Shown here one piece after another: positions 16,635 to 23,938 of a DNA stretch of 64,000 bases. Under the pieces are notes generated by a model. The model saw nothing but the letters and a program-made list of their open reading frames with translations, was not told where the DNA came from and searched no databases. Every line of letters begins with the position of its first letter. Position 1 is the first letter of the stretch. Where the stretch lies: NCBI RefSeq assembly GCF_018688455.1, contig NZ_CP061319.1, positions 372,001-436,000 on the forward strand. Reading direction: 5' to 3'. The position numbers were made by a program, and so were the translations under genes. The stretch comes from Polynucleobacter sp. AM-7D1 (GTDB lineage: Bacteria > Pseudomonadota > Gammaproteobacteria > Burkholderiales > Burkholderiaceae).

Positions 16635-17323
16635 TGCGCTTGCTCGGCTTTGCTCTATTCGCCTACCTAGTTCAATTTCTTGTGGCTTTTAGCGTTCAGG
16701 CTGCCTTGCCTCCCGATGTAGAGGCGTCCATGAAGCGCTTCATTCAAAAAAGTCCTAGTGTGAACGGTCTCCGTGTTGAGGTGCAACTGATGGAGCCAAA
16801 CCAGGTGATTCCGGCCTGTTTAGGGGGTTCTATTGAGATATTGACCCCTCCTGGCGTTCGGCTCTGGGGTAGAAGTACCTTGCAATTACGTTGTGCCAAG
16901 GCCTCTTGGATGGTCAATGTGCCTGTCAATATCCATGCTTATGGGGATTACGTTGTGGCTAGCCGCTACCTTGGTTTTGGCCAAAAGATCGAAAATGGTG
17001 ATATTCGGGTGATTGAAGGGGATTTAACCACCTTGCCTGATGATGTCTTGAGGACTCCCCGAGCTGCCTACGAAAAGGTATTAAGTCGCTCGCTACAAAT
17101 GGGGTCACCAATTGGGCTAAACGATTTAAAGGAATCATCCGTAATAAAGGTAGGAGATCCTGTTTTGATCCAATTGGTGGGTAAGGGATTTCAGGTATCG
17201 GGAGAAGGAACTGCCCAAACCGCCGGAATGATAGGTGATATGGTGCGTGTGCGCCTGATGGACGGTCAGGTCTTGCAAGGTAAGGTTTTAAGGCCAGGCG
17301 TGATCGGGGTTAATGTAGAGTGA
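16634..17323 (+). CDS. flgA: Flagellar P-ring assembly chaperone FlgA
   Basis: 229 residues with an N-terminal signal peptide (MRLLGFALFAYLVQFLVAFS... cleaved near VQA), then the FlgA fold ending in a SAF-like domain (about 105-229) with the typical end LRPGVIGVNV. FlgA is a periplasmic chaperone for FlgI polymerisation around the rod. ATG 16634 overlaps the stop of the CheA-like gene (TAATG), showing that flgA is translationally coupled to the chemosensory-like genes. Confidence 0.92.
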   Translation: MRLLGFALFAYLVQFLVAFSVQAALPPDVEASMKRFIQKSPSVNGLRVEVQLMEPNQVIPACLGGSIEILTPPGVRLWGRSTLQLRCAKASWMVNVPVNIHAYGDYVVASRYLGFGQKIENGDIRVIEGDLTTLPDDVLRTPRAAYEKVLSRSLQMGSPIGLNDLKESSVIKVGDPVLIQLVGKGFQVSGEGTAQTAGMIGDMVRVRLMDGQVLQGKVLRPGVIGVNVE

Positions 17324-17422
17324 GCGTTGCTTCACTTTATGCGGTAAAGTTGTGAAACAAGGCGGTATTTAGTAGTAATTAGCAGTAAAATTTCGCTGTA
17401 ACGCAGTACTTAGGAGAATGAG

Positions 17423-17758
17423 ATGAAGATTAATGAGAATGCACCACTGATTCCACCAAATTCAGGAGTGGCTAAACCCACGCCAGGCTCAAACTCGGCT
17501 GCTGTAAATAACACTGCTGCTAAAGCTAATGCTGATGTAGTTTCTGGCCCAGCTGTTAATTTAGATATCAGCCTGACTGCAAAGTTGGCTGAAGTTCAAA
17601 ATGATTCCAAGGCAAGTAAAGCAAGCGACGAAGCTTTGATTGAAAAGTTGCGCGCTAAAGTTGCTGCTGGTGAATTTGAGATTGATTACAAGAAAATCTC
17701 TCAAGCGATGCTCAAAGATGTCGTTGCCGCAATTGGTCAAAAGCCCAATCGCGCATAA
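17423..17758 (+). CDS. flgM: Anti-sigma-28 factor FlgM
   Basis: 111 residues. The N-terminal half is disordered and rich in Ala, Asn and Pro, as usual for the exported part; the C-terminal half (IEKLRAKVAAGEFEIDYKKI...) is the sigma-28 binding helix region shared by FlgM proteins. FlgM holds FliA (20727) inactive until the hook is complete and FlgM is exported. GGAG lies before the ATG. Confidence 0.92.
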   Translation: MKINENAPLIPPNSGVAKPTPGSNSAAVNNTAAKANADVVSGPAVNLDISLTAKLAEVQNDSKASKASDEALIEKLRAKVAAGEFEIDYKKISQAMLKDVVAAIGQKPNRA

Positions 17759-17797
17759 CTGACTTCTAGCTAGTTTTCGTAACACCCCCAAAAAACC

Positions 17798-18211
17798 ATG
17801 TCCGTTACAGCTCCATCAATGTCATTTGATGGGCTGCATTCTTTTCTTCAGAAGATTGATGTAGCTGTAAGAGATCTGCGAACTGCCCTAGAGGCAAACG
17901 ATATGGATCGACTGCCCAATGCTCTTGAGTTGACTAATGCAGCCTTAGAGTCCATTAATGGCTATCCTGGTGGAGTAGAAAAGCTCCGCGGGGATATCAA
18001 TGAGTTCCCTGAGGGGCAAAAAGAGCGTTTATTAAGCTTACTCAATGAAACCTCTACCAATCATCAAATTAATGGCGATTTAATACGCCTCGCAATGCAG
18101 CGTAGTGCGGCAATGCAATCTTTTATTGCTCAACAAGCCCCAGGTGCCACCTATGGCAGCGATGGCGGTGTACCTGGATCAGTGGGTGGAGTTCTATCCC
18201 GTAAGGTTTAG
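17798..18211 (+). CDS. flgN: FlgN-like export chaperone
   Basis: 137 residues, largely helical, lying just after flgM as FlgN does in most proteobacteria. The C-terminal tail contains the TYG...G...VGG pattern often seen at FlgN ends. FlgN chaperones the hook-filament junction proteins FlgK and FlgL to the export gate. Sequence similarity of this family is low, so position is an important part of the evidence. Confidence 0.75.
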   Translation: MSVTAPSMSFDGLHSFLQKIDVAVRDLRTALEANDMDRLPNALELTNAALESINGYPGGVEKLRGDINEFPEGQKERLLSLLNETSTNHQINGDLIRLAMQRSAAMQSFIAQQAPGATYGSDGGVPGSVGGVLSRKV

Positions 18212-18266
18212 GCCTTTCTGCTCCCATTTAGCCCCTCTGGGTGAATATCAGGACTACAGATATTTG

Positions 18267-18293
18267 TATAATTGAAGCTTACCCAAGCTTCAA
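18267..18293 (+). promoter_or_regulatory. TATAAT box abutting a 9-bp inverted repeat upstream of the second YcgR gene
   Basis: TATAAT (18267-18272) runs into TTGAAGCTT (18272-18280), four bases, then AAGCTTCAA (18285-18293), a perfect 9-bp inverted repeat. A -35 element is not clear. The repeat would cover the transcription start or form a 5' hairpin; either suits regulation of the gene at 18369. Confidence 0.45.
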
Positions 18294-18368
18294 GTTTGAG
18301 TCAGCTTTTCTCATTTTTAAATTGAAGAATGCACTCATGGCGGGAACGGGCAATTACAAATTCCAGCG

Positions 18369-19124
18369 ATGCCATTCAACATTTACCAACCCGATGCCGG
18401 TCAGATTGATCCTAAATATAATTTGGACAGTCGATTTTTGTATAAAAATCTCGAGAAATTTTTCTCTCCGGGGCCGGTTTCTGCGATCTTCAATACCAAG
18501 TCATCACAATTGCTGCCTGTCAGTGTAGATAGTCTAGAAGCCAAAACGGGTTTCAAATTCAAGGTAGAGGAGGCGCCCAAAAATGGGGTGCATTCCTTCC
18601 TGATGGATCCATGCATTTTTGTTGCTGGCTTAGATGTTGGTAAGTTGCAATTTTCAATGCAGGGGCTGCGATCCTTAGATAGCGGATTGCTAGCATGTGA
18701 CATTCCCAGGGAAGTAGCTCTAATTCAGCGTCGAGAAGATTTTAGGGTTCCGGCCCCACCTGATAGAGCATTTAAGGCCTTAATTTATTTCAGTGTTGGC
18801 AAGGAGATGATCGCAGATATTGTGGATATTTCCGATAAGGGTATTCAGTTTGATATTCGTCTTGGGGCTACGGAACTAGAGGTCGGAAAAGTTTGGAGTG
18901 GTTGCACCTTGGAGAGATTGCAAGCTCGCACCGCTAAGTTCGATCTCATTATTCGGAGCATTAGACCAAGTTTGCTGGAGGAGTCACGAGTCCGAGTGGG
19001 TTGTGAGCTTTACGAGCCAACCCGCTTAAATGAAAATGAATTTGTGAGCACCAGGACGGCCATTCAGAGCTCTAGGGTAAACAGACGCATTAATTACTGG
19101 TATCAGGAAGCTTCCTGGTGCTAA
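18369..19124 (+). CDS. YcgR-like flagellar brake protein with PilZ domain (copy 2)
   Basis: 251 residues, clear paralogue of the protein at 9985 along its whole length (for example RLGATE in both PilZ domains and shared C-terminal W). RxxxR (within IQRREDFR) and DxSxxG (DISDKG) are kept, so cyclic di-GMP binding is expected. The N-terminal domain differs more than the PilZ domain. It has its own upstream region with a TATAAT/inverted-repeat element. Two brakes could act at different signal levels or at different partners, such as the motor and the chemosensory-like complex (inference). Confidence 0.85.
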   Translation: MPFNIYQPDAGQIDPKYNLDSRFLYKNLEKFFSPGPVSAIFNTKSSQLLPVSVDSLEAKTGFKFKVEEAPKNGVHSFLMDPCIFVAGLDVGKLQFSMQGLRSLDSGLLACDIPREVALIQRREDFRVPAPPDRAFKALIYFSVGKEMIADIVDISDKGIQFDIRLGATELEVGKVWSGCTLERLQARTAKFDLIIRSIRPSLLEESRVRVGCELYEPTRLNENEFVSTRTAIQSSRVNRRINYWYQEASWC

Positions 19125-19209
19125 TGTTGATGCCCCAATGTGGCGCAAGAAGAATTCATCGATAATTACTTATTCAATAAAATTAATGCCTTACTAGGAG
19201 TTAGAAATC

Positions 19210-19887
19210 ATGGGTTACGGAGCAATTGAACTAGGTCAATTGAATATGCAAAAAGGCAAGTTTGATGTTGCCTTTGATATTTTGTACGACTGTGCGGTCA
19301 ATGATCAGAACGATGACGCTGTTTTCTTAATGACCAAAATGGTGTTTGATGGCAATCTCTCGCCGGAGCATATTGAGAAATTCTACGAACTCCAAAATGG
19401 TCACACCAGTCTAGGTAATGGTTATGCCCTGTTTAATGTGGGGCTGATGCACGAACGTGGTCTTGGAAAAGTTGCTCAGAACTATAAAATTGCAGTTGAT
19501 TACTATCAAAAAGCCATCAAAGAGGATGTTAAGGATGCTTACTGTAATTTGGGCAATATCCTGGCGCTGGGCCTGGGAATGGATCAAGGTGTGCCGCGAG
19601 ATATAAATAATGGAATCAAGTTTTTAGCAAGGGGCGCTGAAGAGGGTAGTCGTCAATGTGCTTATACCTTGGGCTCGCTCTATGGCAAAGGTGAATTTAT
19701 TCCGCAGGATCTTAAAAAAGCCTTTTACTACCTCTCCTTAGCAGCGCTTCAAGGTCATGATCAAGCAAAGCGGGTGCTGCATATTTTTGTTCATAGCCAC
19801 AAGGAAGACTACGATGCAGAGATGTCGGCTGCTGAGTTACAGTTCGGTAAGATTGAGAATATGCGGCAGCTATATAAATGCCTATAA
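19210..19887 (+). CDS. Sel1-repeat protein (copy 1)
   Basis: 225 residues made mainly of Sel1-like (TPR-related) repeats: clear units around residues 75-110 (NVGLMHERGLGKVAQNYKIA), 112-150 and 153-190, with the typical LGxLYxxGxxxxxDxxKA spacing. No signal peptide, so cytoplasmic. Sel1 proteins are protein-protein adaptors. Followed by a terminator and then by a paralogue. GGAG before the ATG. Confidence 0.85.
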   Translation: MGYGAIELGQLNMQKGKFDVAFDILYDCAVNDQNDDAVFLMTKMVFDGNLSPEHIEKFYELQNGHTSLGNGYALFNVGLMHERGLGKVAQNYKIAVDYYQKAIKEDVKDAYCNLGNILALGLGMDQGVPRDINNGIKFLARGAEEGSRQCAYTLGSLYGKGEFIPQDLKKAFYYLSLAALQGHDQAKRVLHIFVHSHKEDYDAEMSAAELQFGKIENMRQLYKCL

Positions 19888-19909
19888 GCTAATTTAGCTT
19901 TGAAAATAA

Positions 19910-19946
19910 AACCTCAAATGCCTACAGCTTTTGAGGCTTTTTCTTT
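19910..19946 (+). terminator. Rho-independent terminator after Sel1 copy 1
   Basis: CCTCAAA (19912-19918) pairs with TTTGAGG (19930-19936), followed by a T-rich run (CTTTTTCTTTTT). Confidence 0.8.
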
Positions 19947-20013
19947 TTGTGCTCAAACTGAAATCAAGCTTCATGTTCTAAAATAGAGCCATCACTTAAT
20001 CGATTGGTGTTTT

Positions 20014-20697
20014 ATGCAGTTTGATAATTCTCGTTTAGATATCGCTACCTTAAATCTGAGGAAGGGTAGGTATGATGCTGCGTTCGAGATTTTTTATGAC
20101 CTAGCGACAATCGATTTAGATCAAGAAGCGCAGTTTGCCTTAACCAAGATGTGTTTTGATGGCCATCTTGATCCAGAGCAGATTAATAAACTATTTACTT
20201 GGGTAAATTCCAATAGCAGTTTAGGTAATGGCTATGCCCACTTCAATGTGGGTCTCATGCATGAGCGCGGTATGGGAGAAATCAAGCAAGACTATAAGAC
20301 TGCCATTGAGTATTACGAGAAGGCTATCAAGGAAGAGGTGCATGATGCCTACTGCAATCTTGGAAATATCTATGCTTTAGGTCTAGGTGAAGAGCAAGGT
20401 GTTCCTAGGGATGTTCGCAAGGGTATTGCATATTTGGCCAAAGGCGCTGAAGAGGGGAGTCGTCAGTCTGCCTATACCTTGGGCTGTTTATATGAAAAAG
20501 GGGAATACATTCCCCAAGATCATAAAAAGGCTTGCTATTACTTGGTGCTAGCAACTCTCCAAAAACATGATCAAGCCCATCGAGTGCTCATTATGTTTCA
20601 ACATGCCAACAAAGGTAATTACGATAAAGAATTTGATGCTGCGGAAGCGCAGTTTGGAAAAATTCAGAACATGCGCACGCTATATAGGTCTCTGTAA
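20014..20697 (+). CDS. Sel1-repeat protein (copy 2)
   Basis: 227 residues, same length and repeat layout as copy 1; by eye over half of the residues are identical (for example GNGYA, NVGLMHERG, DAYCNLGNI, GAEEGSRQ, EKGEYIPQD). It arose by tandem duplication. A separate terminator between the copies and its own upstream region imply separate expression. It is convergent with fliA, 29 bases away. Confidence 0.85.
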   Translation: MQFDNSRLDIATLNLRKGRYDAAFEIFYDLATIDLDQEAQFALTKMCFDGHLDPEQINKLFTWVNSNSSLGNGYAHFNVGLMHERGMGEIKQDYKTAIEYYEKAIKEEVHDAYCNLGNIYALGLGEEQGVPRDVRKGIAYLAKGAEEGSRQSAYTLGCLYEKGEYIPQDHKKACYYLVLATLQKHDQAHRVLIMFQHANKGNYDKEFDAAEAQFGKIQNMRTLYRSL

Positions 20698-20726
20698 CTG
20701 AGACCGAGGTTATGCGGTGCTAGTGA

Positions 20727-21416
20727 TTAGACTTTCAGTTTGGCTCTAATCCGAATCATTCCCTGGGTATGGATTTGGCTAATACGGCCAGGGGTGATAT
20801 TCATGACTTGGGCAATTTCTCGATAAGACAAGTCTTCCTGGTAATGCAGTGCAAATACCAGTTTTTCATTTTCAGGCAATCCTTCAAGAATAGTTGCTAT
20901 GCGATCTGCCAATTGGCTCATCGCAACTGCTCTCATCGGGTCCGAATCATCGGCATCAGAAGGTAGTAAATCATCTGATAAATCATCGAGTGGCATCAAG
21001 TGCACCATATTAGCCATGATGGCATGGTAGGCCTCAATGGTGATTTCTGCGCTACTGGCAATTTCTTTTTCAGATGGGTGGCGGCCTAAGTTTTGCTCAA
21101 GCTTGCGGGTGACTTTTTCAAGCCCTACGAGTTCATCCCGCTGATTACGCGGAAGAATGTCATTTTTACGGCAGGAGTCATAGATAGCCCCACGAATACG
21201 AGTTCTCGCATAAGCTTCAAAAGCTAAGTTAGCCTGAGGCTCGTAGCGGGTTAGGGCATCGAGGAGGCCAGTTAGACCTTCTTGGATAAGATCATCTACT
21301 TCCACATTAGGCGGCAGTCTTGAGCAAATTTGATGAGCAATCCGCTTGACTAGCGGTAAGTGCTCTTCAATGGCTTGATTGATATCAATTGACTGGGAAT
21401 AAGTGGATGGCTTCAA
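20727..21416 (-). CDS. fliA: Flagellar sigma factor FliA (sigma-28)
   Basis: 229 residues. Region 2 (about 15-85, with VDDLIQEGLTGLLDAL and the RIRGAIYDSCR part), region 3 and region 4 with the DLSYREIAQVMNITPGRISQIH helix-turn-helix. Directs transcription of late flagellar genes; sigma-28-like promoters are seen before fliD1, the gene at 31107 and fliC. Last gene of flhA-flhF-flhG-fliA on the minus strand. Held by FlgM. Confidence 0.96.
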   Translation of the reverse strand: MKPSTYSQSIDINQAIEEHLPLVKRIAHQICSRLPPNVEVDDLIQEGLTGLLDALTRYEPQANLAFEAYARTRIRGAIYDSCRKNDILPRNQRDELVGLEKVTRKLEQNLGRHPSEKEIASSAEITIEAYHAIMANMVHLMPLDDLSDDLLPSDADDSDPMRAVAMSQLADRIATILEGLPENEKLVFALHYQEDLSYREIAQVMNITPGRISQIHTQGMIRIRAKLKV

Positions 21417-21455
21417 TCACAACTCGTTTATTGGGAATGCTTAATTTTATGCGAC

Positions 21456-22271
21456 TTAGCTCGTAATCTTTGCGGAAATCGCCTTAAAGAATCCCATGGG
21501 CATCACAAATTCATGTGTCTCGCCTTTGCTGACTGGGTTCCAAGTCAAATCATCAGGGTCTAGCTCAACGCGTTCGGCAGTTAAAGCTTTGATCCATCCA
21601 ATGAAATCTAAGGGCTGCTCCAGTGCAGAAACGGATGCGTTGTGGAGTTTTTCAAAGGCCTGGGCACCAGCAGCTTCATCTTCACCGCCCACAATCAATA
21701 CTGAGAGCGGCTCATCAATTTGCAAAATTGCCATTTGACGAATCATCACCATGGCTTTTTTGAGGGAATCTTGATCGCTTGCGGTTACTAATATACGTTT
21801 GATATTACTACCGTAGTAGGCAACGATATTTGCTTGAGGATCAATCGTCGGAAAAACGATGTAGTCGATATCAATTTCATGATTAACTAAGCGTTGATCC
21901 AGCTGAGGATATTTAGCAAAACGGTGGGCGATCTCTGGGCGCAATTTAACGCTCGTGGCATACCAAAAATTCTCTTCAATGGCTTTAATGCTTCTTGCCA
22001 AATTGATGGAGCTGGTAAACACTTGTCCTAAGTCATAGCGGACTGGGTATAGAAACCCTGACATTGTTTTGCGATCTGATAAAGCAATCTCATCAATCAG
22101 AAGTACCCTGTGACCTAATTGCTTAATGCTATGCGCTGTGCCATGACCCAAATGAATAGTGGAGTCTGGATCGAGCGTACTGGCAATACAAATGACTCTC
22201 GATAACTCAGCGCCAAAAATATTGCGTAAACCCGCAGCTTGATCCACGCTGCCTGTAGTTGTTGTACTCAT
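21456..22271 (-). CDS. flhG: FlhG-like MinD-family protein with lost P-loop
   Basis: 271 residues. The start (DQAAGLRNIFG) is the FlhG N-terminal DQAxGLR motif that stimulates FlhF GTPase. The ParA/MinD fold follows, with LLIDE as the relic of a Walker B-like strand, but the deviant Walker A motif KGGxGKT is replaced by a segment without lysine (STLDPDSTIHLGHGTAH). ATP binding and ATP-controlled membrane dimer formation are therefore doubtful. FlhG normally limits the number of flagella; here it may act only through its N-terminal helix on FlhF. Start overlaps the end of flhF by four bases. Confidence 0.85.
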   Translation of the reverse strand: MSTTTTGSVDQAAGLRNIFGAELSRVICIASTLDPDSTIHLGHGTAHSIKQLGHRVLLIDEIALSDRKTMSGFLYPVRYDLGQVFTSSINLARSIKAIEENFWYATSVKLRPEIAHRFAKYPQLDQRLVNHEIDIDYIVFPTIDPQANIVAYYGSNIKRILVTASDQDSLKKAMVMIRQMAILQIDEPLSVLIVGGEDEAAGAQAFEKLHNASVSALEQPLDFIGWIKALTAERVELDPDDLTWNPVSKGETHEFVMPMGFFKAISAKITS

Positions 22272-23902
22272 TGATTGACTTTGCGAATCCAGTCACCCAG
22301 GTGGTCTGAAAGAAGAGCGGGTACTTGTTCATCAGTAATCGAGAAGGTTTCTGAGAAAGCACGCATCGCCATCGCACGATGACTCAAGTAATTAATATCG
22401 GGCTGACTGAGATCTTCGGGAACACGTTGACCATTGGAGACAAACATGACTGATAAATCATGACGAATCACACTATCAATCACTGGTGCAAGATGGGCTG
22501 CCTCATCAATCTTGGTGATAATGACAGAATCCAGTTTTTCACCATTGGCATTTTGCATAGCCTGGTTGTGCAAGCTAATCACTTCTTCTTGAGTACGCAG
22601 ATCGGTAGTAGAGCTCATAACTAAAATGCGACGTGCCTTGTTGGAGCCATGCTCTAGTAATTGAGATTGCTCAACCATCAGCGTATCGCGTTGGCTCACA
22701 CCGGCGGTATCTAGCAGGACAATCTTGCGATTAGAGAAGTCCTTAATCTTTGCAGCTAAATCTTCGCTATCTCGTACAGCAGTGACTGAAAGCCCCAAGA
22801 TTTTTGCAAATGTTTTGAGTTGCTCTTGGGCGCCAATACGATAGGTATCGGTTGTGAGAAGGGCGACTTGATTGCGGCCATAGCGCAATACACAACGCGC
22901 AGCAATTTTGGCAACAGTGGTTGTTTTGCCTACCCCGGTAGGTCCAATAAAGGCAAAGACGCCGCCGCGATCAAAGATGTCAAAGGCATGCGATGTCTTG
23001 ATCATGCATTTCACTTGTTCACGAGCATTTTTTAGCAATGCAGGCAAGCTCAAGTCCTGAGGCAGGTTGCGTGCAATCTCGGCGCATAGCTTGGGAGAGA
23101 ATCCACTATTGAGAAGGTGTTTCACGATCTCGGTAACGTGGGTATTTTCCTGTTGGATATTTCCCCAGAAATTACCGGCAACATGCGATTGCAGTAAATA
23201 CTTAACTTCACTGATCTCAGAAAGCAACTTTTCTACTTTAGGCGAACTGCCTGATTCGAATATATTGGAGACTGCTGGGGCGGCAGGCACTGCAGGTGCA
23301 GCGGCCGCAGCAGGCGTATTTGCTTTTTGTAATCCAGCTTCTGAGATGCGATGCGCCTGAGCCGCATTGAGAGCTGAAACTCTAGCCGCATTGAGGGCGG
23401 CAACATCTTGCGCTGCTTTTGCATTGGCAGCAGCAGAGGCATTAAATATCGCGTCATTATTAGACGGGTTGATCACGCTGCTATCACTGCGCTGAATACG
23501 TTCAGCATTATTAAAGGAAGTTGGTAAAAATGCTTCTGCACCAGGAGCTCTGACAGAGCGACCCGCTCTAGCTGGGTTGCGTCTTAAGCTGCCCGCCGGG
23601 ATTTCGCCATACGGTTTTGGCGCGGGGGCTTGGGCGCGACGCGCAATGGCGTTCTCAAACTTGTCTGACAGACCAGATTGAGCCATCGATCTTTCTGAAA
23701 AAGGGCTGGCTTCACTGCTGAGAGTATCGAGCGATTCAGAACGTGTGGATAGATTGGCTAAATCTTGTGAAGTAATGGCAATGATTTCTACGCCTTGGTC
23801 GGTGTCTTTAGTGGAGAGCACCATAGCGTCAGAACCCAATTCTGTACGAATCAGCTTTAACGCATCAGCGGTATTGGCTGCAATAAATTTTTGGGGGCCC
23901 AT
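22268..23902 (-). CDS. flhF: Flagellar placement GTPase FlhF
   Basis: 544 residues: basic N-terminal domain (1-50), a long Ala-rich linker (about 60-215) and the NG-type SRP GTPase domain (about 250-540) with P-loop GPTGVGKTTTVAKIA, DTYRIGAQEQL and the LLDTAG and TKIDEA motifs. FlhF marks the pole and recruits the first basal-body proteins, so polar flagella are expected. The Ala-rich linker is longer than in many homologues. Between flhA and flhG on the minus strand, as usual. Confidence 0.96.
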   Translation of the reverse strand: MGPQKFIAANTADALKLIRTELGSDAMVLSTKDTDQGVEIIAITSQDLANLSTRSESLDTLSSEASPFSERSMAQSGLSDKFENAIARRAQAPAPKPYGEIPAGSLRRNPARAGRSVRAPGAEAFLPTSFNNAERIQRSDSSVINPSNNDAIFNASAAANAKAAQDVAALNAARVSALNAAQAHRISEAGLQKANTPAAAAAPAVPAAPAVSNIFESGSSPKVEKLLSEISEVKYLLQSHVAGNFWGNIQQENTHVTEIVKHLLNSGFSPKLCAEIARNLPQDLSLPALLKNAREQVKCMIKTSHAFDIFDRGGVFAFIGPTGVGKTTTVAKIAARCVLRYGRNQVALLTTDTYRIGAQEQLKTFAKILGLSVTAVRDSEDLAAKIKDFSNRKIVLLDTAGVSQRDTLMVEQSQLLEHGSNKARRILVMSSTTDLRTQEEVISLHNQAMQNANGEKLDSVIITKIDEAAHLAPVIDSVIRHDLSVMFVSNGQRVPEDLSQPDINYLSHRAMAMRAFSETFSITDEQVPALLSDHLGDWIRKVNQ

Positions 23903-23938
23903 GCTTAAACTCCGGAGTAGATCTCTTTAATAGTGATT

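Noticed and set aside
17344..17422. FliA-type promoter before flgM (TAAAGTTG and TAAAATTT)
   Set aside because: Neither -35-like element has a GCCG-type -10 at 11 or 12 bases; I cannot support it.
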